NCBI RefSeq assembly: GCF_014873145.1
Contig: NZ_JADBEK010000001.1
Location: 12,276,001 to 12,340,000 of the forward strand
Reading direction: 5' to 3'
DNA: 64,000 bases
DNA from: Nonomuraea angiospora
Lineage (GTDB): Bacteria > Actinomycetota > Actinomycetes > Streptosporangiales > Streptosporangiaceae
Positions 1 to 8,665 of the stretch are shown here, in pieces (position 1 is the first letter of the stretch; each line of letters begins with the position of its first letter). The notes below the pieces were generated by a model, which was not told the DNA's origin, did no database searches, and saw only the letters and a program-made list of their open reading frames with translations. The position numbers and the translations under genes are program-made.

Positions 1-252
1 CGCCATCTTGGCGTCGCCGCGGTCGGTCACCATGGTGATCCCGTGCGCCTTGCGATGGGGGATCTTCAGGAACTCCTCGGCCAGCCCCAGCTCGTCGAGG
101 ACCTGCAGCGTGGACGGATGGATCGTGTCGCCCCGGAAGTCACGCAGGAAGTCGCCGTGCTTCTCCAGCAGCGTGACCTCGACGCCTGCCCTGGCCAGGA
201 GCAGCGCCAGCACCGCGCCGGCGGGCCCGCCCCCTGCTATTACACAGCTCAT
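1..252 (-). CDS. FAD-dependent monooxygenase, N-terminal part (cut by window edge)
   Basis: The gene starts at an ATG (position 252 reading left) and runs off the window, so only about 84 residues are visible. They form a classic FAD-binding Rossmann start: GGGPAGAVLALLLARAG, then an acidic residue at the end of the second strand (LLEKHGDF), then RDFRGDTIHPSTL, which is typical of the PHBH-fold class A flavin monooxygenases. A stop lies just upstream in frame, which fixes the start. It is divergent from the anti-sigma gene, separated by about 115 bases. Substrate cannot be inferred from this fragment. Confidence 0.85.
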   Translation of the reverse strand, partial: MSCVIAGGGPAGAVLALLLARAGVEVTLLEKHGDFLRDFRGDTIHPSTLQVLDELGLAEEFLKIPHRKAHGITMVTDRGDAKMA

Positions 253-371
253 AATTCATCACCCGATGAGATTGTCTCACGTCATGAGAAAAGAGCAAGC
301 CCCGCAGCCATCCGACATGCCCGAGTCGCCGAAGTACATGCGTGAGCCGCCTCTCACAAAGGGAGTGGATG

Positions 372-1220
372 ATGACGGACGACCTCCACGCCCTCTCCGG
401 CGCCTACGCCGTGCACGCACTGCCGTACGCCGAGTGGGTGCTGTACGAGGAGCATCTGCCGGCGTGCTCGGCCTGCTGGATGGAGGTCCGGCGGCTGCGG
501 GAGACGGCGGCCAGGCTCGCCGAGGCGGTGGCCGAGCCACCGCCCGCCCCGCTCCGGCAGCGCCTGCTCGACGCCGCCCACGACCAGCGGCGGCCCGACC
601 AGCGGCCCGACCAGCGGCCCGAGCGGCGGCGGCCCGAGGAGCGGCCGGAGAGGGGGTCAGGAGCGGTGCCCGACGACGGCCCGACCATCTGGTGGCCCCC
701 GGCGTCCCGCACGCCCGCAGCCCCGCCTGCGGCCCCGCCCGCGCCCCTCAGGCGCCGCCGGGCCAGGGTGACGGCGGGCCTGGCGGCCGTGGCCGCGGTG
801 GCCGCGGTCGCGCTCGGCGCCGTCGCCGTGGACGCCCGCCGTGACCTGAGCGACCTGACCGCCAGGAACGACGAGGTGATCGCCGTGCTGGCCGCGCCCG
901 ACGCCGAGACGGTACGCAGGCCCGCCACCTCCGGCGGCACCGGCACGGTCGTGATCTCCAGGGCCAGGGGACGCCTGGTGTTCGCCTCGTCCGGCCTGGC
1001 CGAGCTGCCCCGGTCCAAGGGGTACGAGCTGTGGCTGATGGGCCCGGACGGCCCCCGCCCCGCCGGGATGCTCGACCGGGCCGGGGGCGGCCTGACCGCC
1101 CCCCTGCTGATCACGCCGGAGCGGGGGGAGGACCGCGTGGCGCTCACGGTCGAGCCGGCGGCCGGTTCCGGCAGGCCCACGACGCGGCCGATCCTCCTGG
1201 CCGAGCTCCCGGAGGCCTGA
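372..1220 (+). CDS. RskA-family anti-sigma factor (zinc-binding, single-pass membrane)
   Basis: About 282 residues. The N-terminus carries a zinc anti-sigma (ZAS) motif H28-x3-C32-x2-C35 in an ALSGAYAVHAL context, typical of proteins that hold an ECF sigma factor inactive at the membrane. A Pro/Arg-rich hinge follows (RPDQRPDQRP, encoded by a short tandem repeat), then one transmembrane helix at about 133-154 and an extracytoplasmic RskA domain with the family motif GYELWLM. Start ATG at 372 is chosen because GGGAG lies 6 bases upstream; ATG at 369 is also possible. The usual partner sigma gene is not next to it in this window: upstream is a divergent flavoprotein, downstream a peptidase. Confidence 0.88.
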   Translation: MTDDLHALSGAYAVHALPYAEWVLYEEHLPACSACWMEVRRLRETAARLAEAVAEPPPAPLRQRLLDAAHDQRRPDQRPDQRPERRRPEERPERGSGAVPDDGPTIWWPPASRTPAAPPAAPPAPLRRRRARVTAGLAAVAAVAAVALGAVAVDARRDLSDLTARNDEVIAVLAAPDAETVRRPATSGGTGTVVISRARGRLVFASSGLAELPRSKGYELWLMGPDGPRPAGMLDRAGGGLTAPLLITPERGEDRVALTVEPAAGSGRPTTRPILLAELPEA

Positions 1221-1271
1221 CACGCAGTTAGGGGGTTGGTCACGGGCGTTTGATCGTAGATAGTGCTGGGC

Positions 1272-3491
1272 ATGCGTATCTTCGCGGCCCTGGCGCTGGC
1301 CGCCGCACTGTTACCCGTGTTACCCGTGCCCGCGGCGGCCGCCGAGGCGGGCGCGGCCACCGTGGCGCCCGTCCAGGTCACGGGCTCTCCGGCCAGGCGA
1401 TTCAACCTGATCATCATGGGCGACGGCTACACCGAGCCGGAGCAGGCGAAGTTCCGGGCGGACGTGGACCGGCACCTCAACGTGATGTGGTCGATCGAGC
1501 CGTTCAAGACGTATCGCAACTACATCAACGTCTACCGCGTCGACATCGTCTCCGGCGAGTCCGGCATCAGCTGCGACCCCGGACTGGACGCGCCGAGGAA
1601 GGTCACCCCGCTCGGCATGGGCTTCTGGGGCCGCTGCAACCCCGCCAGCGTCCAGCGCCTGATCACCATGGACAACGCCGCCGCCACCCGCTACGCCGAC
1701 CTGGTCACCGGCACCTCCTCCGGCAACCGGCAGATCCTCGCGCTCGGCAACAGCGGCACGTACGGCGGCGCCGGCGGCTCGTACGCCACCGCCTCGGGCA
1801 GCAACAGCATGTCCGCCCTGATCAGCCCGCACGAGCTGGGCCACTCCCTGGGCGGCCTGCAGGACGAGTACGACTACTACCAGCGCGGCGTCCCCGGCGG
1901 CGCCTACCCGGGAGCCGAGCCGTCCAGCCCCCACCACACCCTGCTGACCGAGCAGCAGCTGAAGGACCAGCAGAAGAAGTGGTGGCGCTGGCTGGGCGAG
2001 CCCAGCGAGTCGGGCGGCCCCATCGGCCGCTACGAGGGCGGCCTGTACTACACGACCGGCGTCTGGCGGCCCAGCCGGCACTCGATGATGAAGACCCTCG
2101 GCTATTACTTCGACCAGGTCAGCCGCGAGGTCATGGTCCAGCGCATCACCGCCAAGACCATGGTCATCCAGGACGCCACACCCAACCAGCAGCCCGTCGG
2201 CGCCGACCGGGTGCTCTGGGTCGAGCCGATGCGCCCCGTCGGCCACTCGCTGACGACCACCTGGAACGTGGACGGCAAGGACCTCGCGAGCCACGACGAC
2301 GCCCTCGACCTGCGCACCCTCGGCCTCAGCCCGGGCACGCACACCGTCACGGCCACCGTCTCGGACCCGACCGAGTTCGTCAGGGACCCGGCGATCAGGG
2401 CGGCCATCACCAAGTCCCGCACCTGGACGGTGGACACGTCGCTGACCACCCCGCCGGACGGCGCCGAGGCCGCGTTCGTCTCCTCCACCCCCACCGACCG
2501 GCCGCTGGGCCGCGCCGACGTCGTGTACGTGGAGACCACCCATCCGGCCGCGACCGTGCCCGAGGTGACGTGGACCGTGGACGGCCGCCCGGCGGGCGCC
2601 GGCACCGACCTCGACCTGGGCAAGCTGGACCTGCGACCGGGCACGCACACCCTGACCGCCGCCCTCGGCGGCCAGACCCTCAACTGGCAGATCGACGCGA
2701 GCCGGCCCGACACCCGCTACGAGCTGTCCGAGCCGCTCGCCGCGGCCGGCGACGCCTACGTCTACAACGGCCCGTTCTCCATGCGGCTGGCGGGCGAGGA
2801 CGACCGCGGCGGCTACGTGGTCTCGGAGTCCAGGATGGACGGGGACGGCTGGTTCAACTACTTCGGCTGGCCCACCTCCTCGGAGCTGCCGTGGACGTTC
2901 AGCGAGGAGGGCACGGTCATCGACTCCCTCGTGTACGGGAAGCTGCCGCGCGGCCGGCACACGATCGAGTACCGCTCGATCGACGCCGCGGGCAACCAGG
3001 GGACGCCGAAGAGCTTCACCGTCACCACGATCGCCCCGCCGCCCGCCTGCACCCGCACGGTCACCGGCCTCCACCAGGGCGCCATCGTCGTCGCCGACGG
3101 CGTCACCTGCCTCGACGGCGCGCAGGTCAGCGGGCCCATCACGGTGCGGCCCGGAGCCTCGCTCGTGGTCAAGGGCGGCCGGATCGCCGGCACGCTGACC
3201 GCGGCGCAGCCCGCCGCCGTCCACCTGCTCAAGGCCTCCCTGACCGGCGCGCTCAACGTCAGCGGCGCCAAGGCGCTGGCCATCGTGGGCGCCGACCTGC
3301 GCGGCGCCGTCCTGCTGGCCGGCAACACGGCGCCGATCCTGTCGGGCAGCACGATCAGCGGCGCGCTGCTGTGCACGGGTGACAGGCCCGTCGACCTCGG
3401 CGTGCCCAACAAGGGCGCGCGATCGTGCGTCCGGCTAGCCGCGGCCGCCAGAGGAGGCGCTTACGAGGCGGTCGAGCACGGCGGCAAGTGA
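1272..3491 (+). CDS. Secreted M64-family zinc metallopeptidase with C-terminal repeat-like domain
   Basis: About 739 residues. A signal peptide (residues 1-24, ending AAAA) is followed by an M64 (IgA-peptidase-like) domain: FNLIIMGDGYTEPEQ near the start and the zinc site HELGHSLGGLQDE, with H187, E188, H191 and D198. Two Ig-like stretches with repeated TWxVDG patterns follow (TTWNVDG, VTWTVDG). The last 130 residues (TVTGLHQGAIVVADGVTCL and onward) read as short beta-strand repeats such as GALNVSGAKALAIVGADL, likely a surface or polymer-binding domain. GTG at 1263 is an alternative start. The 3' end overlaps the convergent phosphotransferase gene by 57 bases. Likely digests extracellular protein; substrate unknown. 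Confidence 0.88.
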   Translation: MRIFAALALAAALLPVLPVPAAAAEAGAATVAPVQVTGSPARRFNLIIMGDGYTEPEQAKFRADVDRHLNVMWSIEPFKTYRNYINVYRVDIVSGESGISCDPGLDAPRKVTPLGMGFWGRCNPASVQRLITMDNAAATRYADLVTGTSSGNRQILALGNSGTYGGAGGSYATASGSNSMSALISPHELGHSLGGLQDEYDYYQRGVPGGAYPGAEPSSPHHTLLTEQQLKDQQKKWWRWLGEPSESGGPIGRYEGGLYYTTGVWRPSRHSMMKTLGYYFDQVSREVMVQRITAKTMVIQDATPNQQPVGADRVLWVEPMRPVGHSLTTTWNVDGKDLASHDDALDLRTLGLSPGTHTVTATVSDPTEFVRDPAIRAAITKSRTWTVDTSLTTPPDGAEAAFVSSTPTDRPLGRADVVYVETTHPAATVPEVTWTVDGRPAGAGTDLDLGKLDLRPGTHTLTAALGGQTLNWQIDASRPDTRYELSEPLAAAGDAYVYNGPFSMRLAGEDDRGGYVVSESRMDGDGWFNYFGWPTSSELPWTFSEEGTVIDSLVYGKLPRGRHTIEYRSIDAAGNQGTPKSFTVTTIAPPPACTRTVTGLHQGAIVVADGVTCLDGAQVSGPITVRPGASLVVKGGRIAGTLTAAQPAAVHLLKASLTGALNVSGAKALAIVGADLRGAVLLAGNTAPILSGSTISGALLCTGDRPVDLGVPNKGARSCVRLAAAARGGAYEAVEHGGK

Positions 3492-4430
3492 GCCGAACGA
3501 GGCCTCGCGGAGCCTGGCGTACTCCTCCTCCGGATACTGCCGGGGTCCGTTCTCCACCAGCAGGATCAGGTAGAGGTAGGCGCGGTAGAGGTCGATGCGG
3601 GTGCGCGCCGCCGGGGTGAGCTCCAGCGGCGTCACCTCGCGGTAGCCCGCCAGCAGCGGGTCGTCCTCCGCCAGCTCGCCGAAGATCGTCGGCGTGACGA
3701 ACTCGGCGAGCGGGTCGCCCCAGAAGGCCCGTTCGTGGTCGATGATGGCCTGGATCCGGGGCGGGCCGCTGACGTCGAGGAAGACGTTGCCCGGCCAGAC
3801 GTCGAAGTGCACCAGCCGCGGCGTCGTCACCTCGTCGAGCACCGGCGACGCGGCCTCGACCACCGCCATGATCTCGCCGGGGGAGCGCGGCAGCGGCGTC
3901 GGGTAGCGCTCGGTGTCGCCGACCAGCGCCCCCACCATCGCCAGGAACGCCTGCCGCCACGTGGCGCCGACGATCCCGGCGTGCGGGTAGCCGAAGACCT
4001 CGCCGCTCACCGCGTTGAACCTGGCCAGGTGGCGGCCCAGCTCCTGGCGCAGCGCCTGCTCGCCCTCCGGCTTGACGTCGTTCCACGAGACCCCGTCGAG
4101 CGCGTCGAGCAGCAGGTAGTCGCCGCCCAGCACCGGGTCGTCGAACCCGGCGCACAGCAGCGTGGCCACCGGCACGCCCGCCTGCGCCGCCAGCTCGTAC
4201 GCGGCGGCCTCCATGCGCAGCAGGTTGCGCTCGTAGCTGAGCTGGTCGAGGTCGGGCGGCGGGGACAGCTTGAGCACCACCTCGCGCCCGTCGTCGAGCT
4301 TCAGCCGCCACACGGCGTTGGCGTAGCCGTCGGTCAGCTCGGTGACGGCCACGACGCCCGTGCCCAGCGCGCGGCGGAGCAGGGCGTCGAGCTCGGCGTC
4401 GGATAAGCGGCGCTTGGTTCTACTGTCCAC
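3435..4430 (-). CDS. APH-family phosphotransferase (small-molecule kinase)
   Basis: 331 residues with the kinase-like APH fold. The nucleotide loop region DGYANAVWRLKLDDGREVVLK contains the ATP-binding lysine; the catalytic loop is HFDVWPGNVFLD (H-x-D-x4-N) and the metal-binding motif is IIDHERAFWGDP in place of the usual DxD/DFG. GTG start with AAAGG 5 bases upstream. It lies 9 bases after the cebR-like gene on the same strand, so it is probably the last gene of the cellobiose operon. Family members phosphorylate aminoglycosides, choline, sugars or other alcohols; the operon context hints at a sugar or metabolite kinase but resistance is not excluded. Confidence 0.82.
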   Translation of the reverse strand: MDSRTKRRLSDAELDALLRRALGTGVVAVTELTDGYANAVWRLKLDDGREVVLKLSPPPDLDQLSYERNLLRMEAAAYELAAQAGVPVATLLCAGFDDPVLGGDYLLLDALDGVSWNDVKPEGEQALRQELGRHLARFNAVSGEVFGYPHAGIVGATWRQAFLAMVGALVGDTERYPTPLPRSPGEIMAVVEAASPVLDEVTTPRLVHFDVWPGNVFLDVSGPPRIQAIIDHERAFWGDPLAEFVTPTIFGELAEDDPLLAGYREVTPLELTPAARTRIDLYRAYLYLILLVENGPRQYPEEEYARLREASFGSLAAVLDRLVSASSGGRG

Positions 4431-4439
4431 GAGGGCCTT

Positions 4440-5438
4440 TCACGCTGACTGCCGGCGTACCAGGTGGGTGTCGAGGATCACGACGGGCTGGCGCAGCTCC
4501 TCGCCGTTGATGCGGGCCACCAGCAGCTGCGCCATCTGCCGGCCCATCTGCTCGGTCGGCTGGTGGACGGTGGTCAGCGGCGGGTCGGCGTGCAGCGCGG
4601 CCTTGGAGTCGTCGAACCCGATCACCGCCACGTCCTCCGGGATCGCCCGCCCCGCCGCCTTGAGCACGCGCATCGCGCCCAGGGCCATCGGGTCGGACGC
4701 GGCGAAGACCGCGTCGAGATCGGGATGGCTCGCCAGCAGCTGGGTCATCGCCGCAGAGCCGCTCTCCTCCGAGAAGTCGCCGTACACCACCAGCTCCGGC
4801 AGCCCGGCGGGCAACAGCGCGTCGCGATAGCCGGCCAGACGGTCGACGCCCACGCCCATGTCCTGGTGACCGGCGATGGTGGCGATGCGCGTGCGGCCGA
4901 GGCCCAGCAGGTGTTTGACCGCCTGCCGGGCCCCTGCCCTGTTGTCCATGTCGACGTAGCTGTAGGGGTCGAGCCCGACGGGGCGGCCGCCGAGCACGGT
5001 CGGCACGCCCATCTCCTCGAGCCGCCCCGGCAGCGGGTCGGCGCCGTGCAGCGACAGCAGCAGCACGCCGTCGACGTGCTGCCCGGTCAGGTACTGCTCC
5101 AGCCGGTCGTACTCCTCGGTGGTGCGGGCCATCGCCAGGATGAGCTGCAGCCCGGTCTCCGAGAGCGCCGAGCCGATGCCGCGGATGGTGCCCGCGAAGA
5201 ACGGGTCGTCGAACACCCGCAGCTGTGACTCGGACACCACCAGGGCCACCGCGTCGGTGCGGCGCGTCACCAGGGCGCGCGCCGCGCGGTTGGGCACGTA
5301 GCCCAGCTCGCGGATGGCCAGCTCCACGGCCTCGCGGGCCTTGGAGCTGACGTTCGGCGAGCCGTTGATGACTCTAGACACCGTGCCCCGGCCTACACCG
5401 GCCCGAGCCGCGACTGCCTCAAGAGTCGGTCGGTTCAT
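4440..5438 (-). CDS. cebR: LacI-family repressor of the cellobiose operon (CebR-like)
   Basis: 332 residues. An N-terminal LacI helix-turn-helix and hinge (TLEAVAARAGVGRGTVSRVI) precedes a periplasmic-binding-protein-like sensor domain with typical landmarks GYVPNRAARAL, FAASDPMALGAMRVL and VIGFDDSKAA. The gene overlaps the end of the GH1 gene by 20 bases and lies in the cebEFG-bglC operon, which is preceded by two copies of TGGGAGCGCTCCCA, the known CebR operator of Streptomyces. This strongly suggests a repressor released by cellobiose or short cello-oligosaccharides. In Streptomyces cebR is usually upstream of cebE; here it is the fifth gene, so it would repress its own synthesis. Confidence 0.88.
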   Translation of the reverse strand: MNRPTLEAVAARAGVGRGTVSRVINGSPNVSSKAREAVELAIRELGYVPNRAARALVTRRTDAVALVVSESQLRVFDDPFFAGTIRGIGSALSETGLQLILAMARTTEEYDRLEQYLTGQHVDGVLLLSLHGADPLPGRLEEMGVPTVLGGRPVGLDPYSYVDMDNRAGARQAVKHLLGLGRTRIATIAGHQDMGVGVDRLAGYRDALLPAGLPELVVYGDFSEESGSAAMTQLLASHPDLDAVFAASDPMALGAMRVLKAAGRAIPEDVAVIGFDDSKAALHADPPLTTVHQPTEQMGRQMAQLLVARINGEELRQPVVILDTHLVRRQSA

Positions 5439-6828
5439 GGCGCCTATTCTGCCGGATGATCTCCGAGTACCAGAGCGCGCTGTCCTTGATCAGCCGTTCC
5501 TGGGTCTCGAAGTCCACGCGCACCAGGCCGAACCGCTTGCCATAGCCCCAGGCCCACTCGAAGTTGTCCATCAGTGACCAGGCGAAATAGCCCTCCAGGG
5601 GCACGCCCGCCTCGATGGCCTGCTTGCAGGCGCCCAGGTGCGCCTCCACGTACGCGCGCCGCTCGGCGTCGTGGATCCGGCCGTCCTCGAGCACGTCGTC
5701 GAAGGCGGCGCCGTTCTCGGAGACCACCATCGGGATCGGCGGGTACTCCCGCGCCACCCTCGTGAGGACCTCCACCAGGCCGCCCTCGTCGATCTCCCAG
5801 CCCATGGCCGTCACCGGCTGGCCACCGCTGACGAACGACACGTGCTCGCTGCCCACCCACGGAGACCCCGAGTCCGTGGGGGCGGCCGCCGCCGACTGCC
5901 TGCCGCCTGGTGCTCCCGAGACCGTGAAGCGGCTGTAGTAGTTGACGAGCAGCACGTCGATGGGCGCGTTGATGATCTTCAGGTCGCCCGGCTGGATGAA
6001 GTCGCCATCGCCCGGCACGTCCTCCAGCACGTCCTCCGGGTAGCGGCCCAGCAGCAGCGCGTCCAGGAAGAACCGGTTCTGCAGCCCGTCGATGCGCCGC
6101 GCGGCGTCCAGGTCCTCCGCGCTGTCGGTGGCGGGCGTGACCGCGTACAGGTTCACGCAGCCGCCGACGCGCCGGGCGTCCATCGCCTGGACGGCCAGCC
6201 CGTGCGCCAGGTTGAGGTGGTGCGCGCCCCTGATCGCGTTCTCCGGCTCGCGCCGGCCAGGGGCGTGCTCGCCCGAGGCGTAGCCGAGGAACGCGGCGCA
6301 CCATGGCTCGTTGACGGTGCTGAAGGTGTGGATGTGGTCCTTCAGCGCCTCGTGGACCGTCGCCGCGTAGTCCGCGAAGCAGTACGCCACGTCGCGGTTC
6401 GGCCAGCCGCCCTTGTCCTCCAGCTCCTGCGGCAGGTCCCAGTGGTAGAGGGTCAGCCACGGGTCGATGCCGTGCCCGCGCAGCTCGTCGGCGAGCCGCT
6501 TGTAGAAGTCCAGCCCCTTCTGGTTGACCTTGCCGGATCCGGTCGGCTGGATGCGGGGCCAGGAGACCGAGAAACGGTAGGCCGACAGGCCCAGGTCCGC
6601 CATGATCCGGACGTCTTCCCGGTACCGGTGGTAGTGGTCGATGGCCACGTCCGCGTTGTGGCCGTTGAGAATCCGGCCCGGCGTCCTGGTGAAGGTGTCC
6701 CAGATGGAGACGCCGCGCCCGTCCTCCTCGACCGCGCCCTCGATCTGGTACGCCGAGGTCGCCGCGCCCCACGCGAAGCCCGCAGGGAAGCGCAGCCCGG
6801 CACGCGTCTGTTCCTCTTGTGTCGTCAC
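5419..6828 (-). CDS. bglC: GH1 beta-glucosidase (BglC-like)
   Basis: 469 residues, normal for glycoside hydrolase family 1. The N-terminus FPAGFAWGAATSAYQIEGA is the family signature, the acid/base glutamate is E174 in TVNEPW and the nucleophile is E371 in VSENGAAF. No signal peptide, so it acts in the cytosol on imported cellobiose or other beta-glucosides, releasing glucose. The GTG start at 6828 overlaps the stop of the upstream permease gene (GTGA, 4 bases), indicating translational coupling. Longer readings upstream would run through the permease gene in another frame and are not credible. Confidence 0.93.
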   Translation of the reverse strand: MTTQEEQTRAGLRFPAGFAWGAATSAYQIEGAVEEDGRGVSIWDTFTRTPGRILNGHNADVAIDHYHRYREDVRIMADLGLSAYRFSVSWPRIQPTGSGKVNQKGLDFYKRLADELRGHGIDPWLTLYHWDLPQELEDKGGWPNRDVAYCFADYAATVHEALKDHIHTFSTVNEPWCAAFLGYASGEHAPGRREPENAIRGAHHLNLAHGLAVQAMDARRVGGCVNLYAVTPATDSAEDLDAARRIDGLQNRFFLDALLLGRYPEDVLEDVPGDGDFIQPGDLKIINAPIDVLLVNYYSRFTVSGAPGGRQSAAAAPTDSGSPWVGSEHVSFVSGGQPVTAMGWEIDEGGLVEVLTRVAREYPPIPMVVSENGAAFDDVLEDGRIHDAERRAYVEAHLGACKQAIEAGVPLEGYFAWSLMDNFEWAWGYGKRFGLVRVDFETQERLIKDSALWYSEIIRQNRRHEPTDS

Positions 6829-7655
6829 GCCTTGACCGCACCTTCCATGAGGCCGCCGACGATCTGGCGGCCGAATGCGACGAATACTGCGATGAGCGGA
6901 ATGATGGACAACGCCGTTCCCGCGAAGATCAACGTGTAGTTCGTGGAGAACCTGGCGTTGAGCGAGGTGATCGCGATCTGCACGGTCGGGTTGTCCGGGG
7001 TCAGCACGATCAGCGGCCACATGAAGTCGTTCCACATGAGCATGAACGTGTTGATGCCGAGCACCGCCATGCCCGGACGCACGGCGGGCAGGACGACGTT
7101 CCACCAGATCCGCAGCGTGGCGGCGCCGTCGACCCGGGCGGCCTCGACCAGCTCCATCGGCACGGCCTGGCGAGTGTACTGCGTCATCAGGAACACGCCG
7201 AACCCGTTGAGCAGGTACGGCAGGATGACCGCCTTGAGCGTGCCGGTCCACTCCAGGCTCACCATGAGCCGGTAGAGGGGCACCACGCCCATCTGCTGCA
7301 ACGGCACCGCCATCGTCAGCAGCACGAGCACCAGCAGCAGGTTCCTGCCCTTGAAGCTCAGGTTCGCGAAGGCGAAGCCGGCCAGCGTGGAGATGATCAC
7401 CACGGAGACGGTGACGATGCTCGACACGATGAACGAGTTCGTCAGGCCCAGCAGGAACTTGGCGTCCTCGTTGTTGAGCACCGCGACGATGTTGTCGCCC
7501 AGGTTCCCGCCCGGCAGGAACGGCGGCGGCACCGATACGGCGTCGGCGTTCGTACGGGAGGCGATGACGAGCATCCAGTACAGCGGGAACGCCGACAGCA
7601 GGACGGCCAGGGCCAGCATGAGCCGGGTGGCGAGGGTCGGGGAGAAGTTGTTCAT
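6825..7655 (-). CDS. cebG: ABC sugar permease, CebG-like (MalG type)
   Basis: 276 residues, six predicted transmembrane helices beginning RLMLALAVLLSAFPLYWML. The binding-protein-dependent permease (EAA) motif is EAARVDGAATLRIWWNVVLP. Proteins ending in GLMEGAVKA are typical of the CUT1 MalG branch. The ATG at 7655 overlaps the TGA of the previous permease (ATGA) and the stop overlaps the GTG of the beta-glucosidase. It forms the membrane channel with the CebF-like protein; no ATPase gene is in the operon. Confidence 0.93.
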   Translation of the reverse strand: MNNFSPTLATRLMLALAVLLSAFPLYWMLVIASRTNADAVSVPPPFLPGGNLGDNIVAVLNNEDAKFLLGLTNSFIVSSIVTVSVVIISTLAGFAFANLSFKGRNLLLVLVLLTMAVPLQQMGVVPLYRLMVSLEWTGTLKAVILPYLLNGFGVFLMTQYTRQAVPMELVEAARVDGAATLRIWWNVVLPAVRPGMAVLGINTFMLMWNDFMWPLIVLTPDNPTVQIAITSLNARFSTNYTLIFAGTALSIIPLIAVFVAFGRQIVGGLMEGAVKA

Positions 7656-8608
7656 CTGGTGCCCCCGATCCTGCGCACGAACAGGAAGTTGATCGCCGCT
7701 CCTATGAGGATGAGCAGGAACAGCAGCCAGGCGGCCGCCGCGGCGTAGCCGTAGTCGAACTCGCGGAAGCCCTGCTTGACGATGAACATGGCCACCGTCT
7801 GGAACTGTCCCTGCGAGCCGCCGTCGACGTTGCCGTTGTAGAACGTGGTCGGCTCGGAGAACAGCGTCAGGCCGCCGATCGTGGAGTTGAGCACCACGAA
7901 GATCATCGTCGGGCGCAGCATCGGCAGCGTGATCTGCCAGAACTGCCTGCGACGCGACGCGCCGTCGATCGCGGCGGCCTCGTACAGGTCGCGCGGGATC
8001 GTCTGCATGCCGGCCAGGAAGATGATCGCGTTGTAGCCCGTCCAGCGCCAGTCGACCATGGTGGCGATGGCGATCCACGACGGGATGCGCTCGGCCCGCC
8101 AGTTCGTCTTGTCGACACCGAGCCCGCTCAGGACCCAGTTGACCAGGCCCCAGTCGCGGGCGTACAGCTGCGTGAACACCACCGCGACCGCGACCACCGA
8201 CGTGACCAGCGGCAGCAGCACGCTCATGCGGATGGCCAGGCGGAGCTTCAGGCGCTTGTTCAGCGCGTTGGCCAGGAGCAGCGCGAGGATCATCTGGGGG
8301 ACGGTGGCGAGGATGAACATGCCCACCGTGTTGACCACGGCGTTCCAGAAGTCCTCGTCGCCGAGCAGGGCGGTGTAGTTGCCCAGCCCGGTCCACTCCA
8401 CGGTCCCGGCCAGGTCGTAGTCGTAGAGCGAGTAGTACAGGGTGAAGGCCAACGGGAACAGCCCGAAGGCGGCGAAAAGCAGGAAATAAGGGGACACCAG
8501 GGCGTACGGCATCGCTTTGACGTCGAATCGTGAACGCCAGCGGTGGCCGGGCGGACGGGCGCGGCGATGGTTGTTCCGCGCCGCCCGCGGGAGGGTGTCG
8601 AGGCTCAT
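7652..8608 (-). CDS. cebF: ABC sugar permease, CebF-like (MalF type)
   Basis: 318 residues. A basic cytosolic N-terminus is followed by helices starting at PYALVSPYFLLFAAFGLFPL; the EAA motif reads EAAAIDGASRRRQFWQITLP. This is the first permease of a CUT1 carbohydrate importer. ATG at 8608 is preceded by AAAGG at 6-base spacing. It follows the binding-protein gene after a 57-base gap that contains a strong hairpin, and overlaps the next permease by 4 bases. Confidence 0.93.
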   Translation of the reverse strand: MSLDTLPRAARNNHRRARPPGHRWRSRFDVKAMPYALVSPYFLLFAAFGLFPLAFTLYYSLYDYDLAGTVEWTGLGNYTALLGDEDFWNAVVNTVGMFILATVPQMILALLLANALNKRLKLRLAIRMSVLLPLVTSVVAVAVVFTQLYARDWGLVNWVLSGLGVDKTNWRAERIPSWIAIATMVDWRWTGYNAIIFLAGMQTIPRDLYEAAAIDGASRRRQFWQITLPMLRPTMIFVVLNSTIGGLTLFSEPTTFYNGNVDGGSQGQFQTVAMFIVKQGFREFDYGYAAAAAWLLFLLILIGAAINFLFVRRIGGTR

Positions 8609-8631
8609 GGCAGACCTTTCGGCGGCAACAA

Positions 8632-8658
8632 GCCCGGCCCGCTGCTCGCGGGCCGGGC
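8632..8658 (-). terminator. Intercistronic hairpin between cebE and cebF
   Basis: Perfect inverted repeat GCCCGGCCCGC / GCGGGCCGGGC with a 5-base loop, 7 bases after the cebE stop and about 24 bases before the cebF start. No U-tract follows. Such hairpins in sugar operons usually act as partial terminators or 3' protectors, leaving more binding-protein mRNA than permease mRNA. Confidence 0.75.
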
Positions 8659-8665
8659 GGGGAGA

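Noticed and set aside
1320-3224. Long minus-strand open frame across the M64 gene
   Set aside because: Antisense shadow with Arg/Gly/Val-rich, low-complexity translation; the plus-strand peptidase has signal peptide and zinc motif.
3435-4430. Definite aminoglycoside resistance gene
   Set aside because: Fold matches APH, but operon context and family breadth do not allow a resistance call.
5419-7251. Longer version of the GH1 gene starting within the permease
   Set aside because: Extension lies in another frame of the cebG gene; GTGA coupling at 6825-6828 marks the true start.
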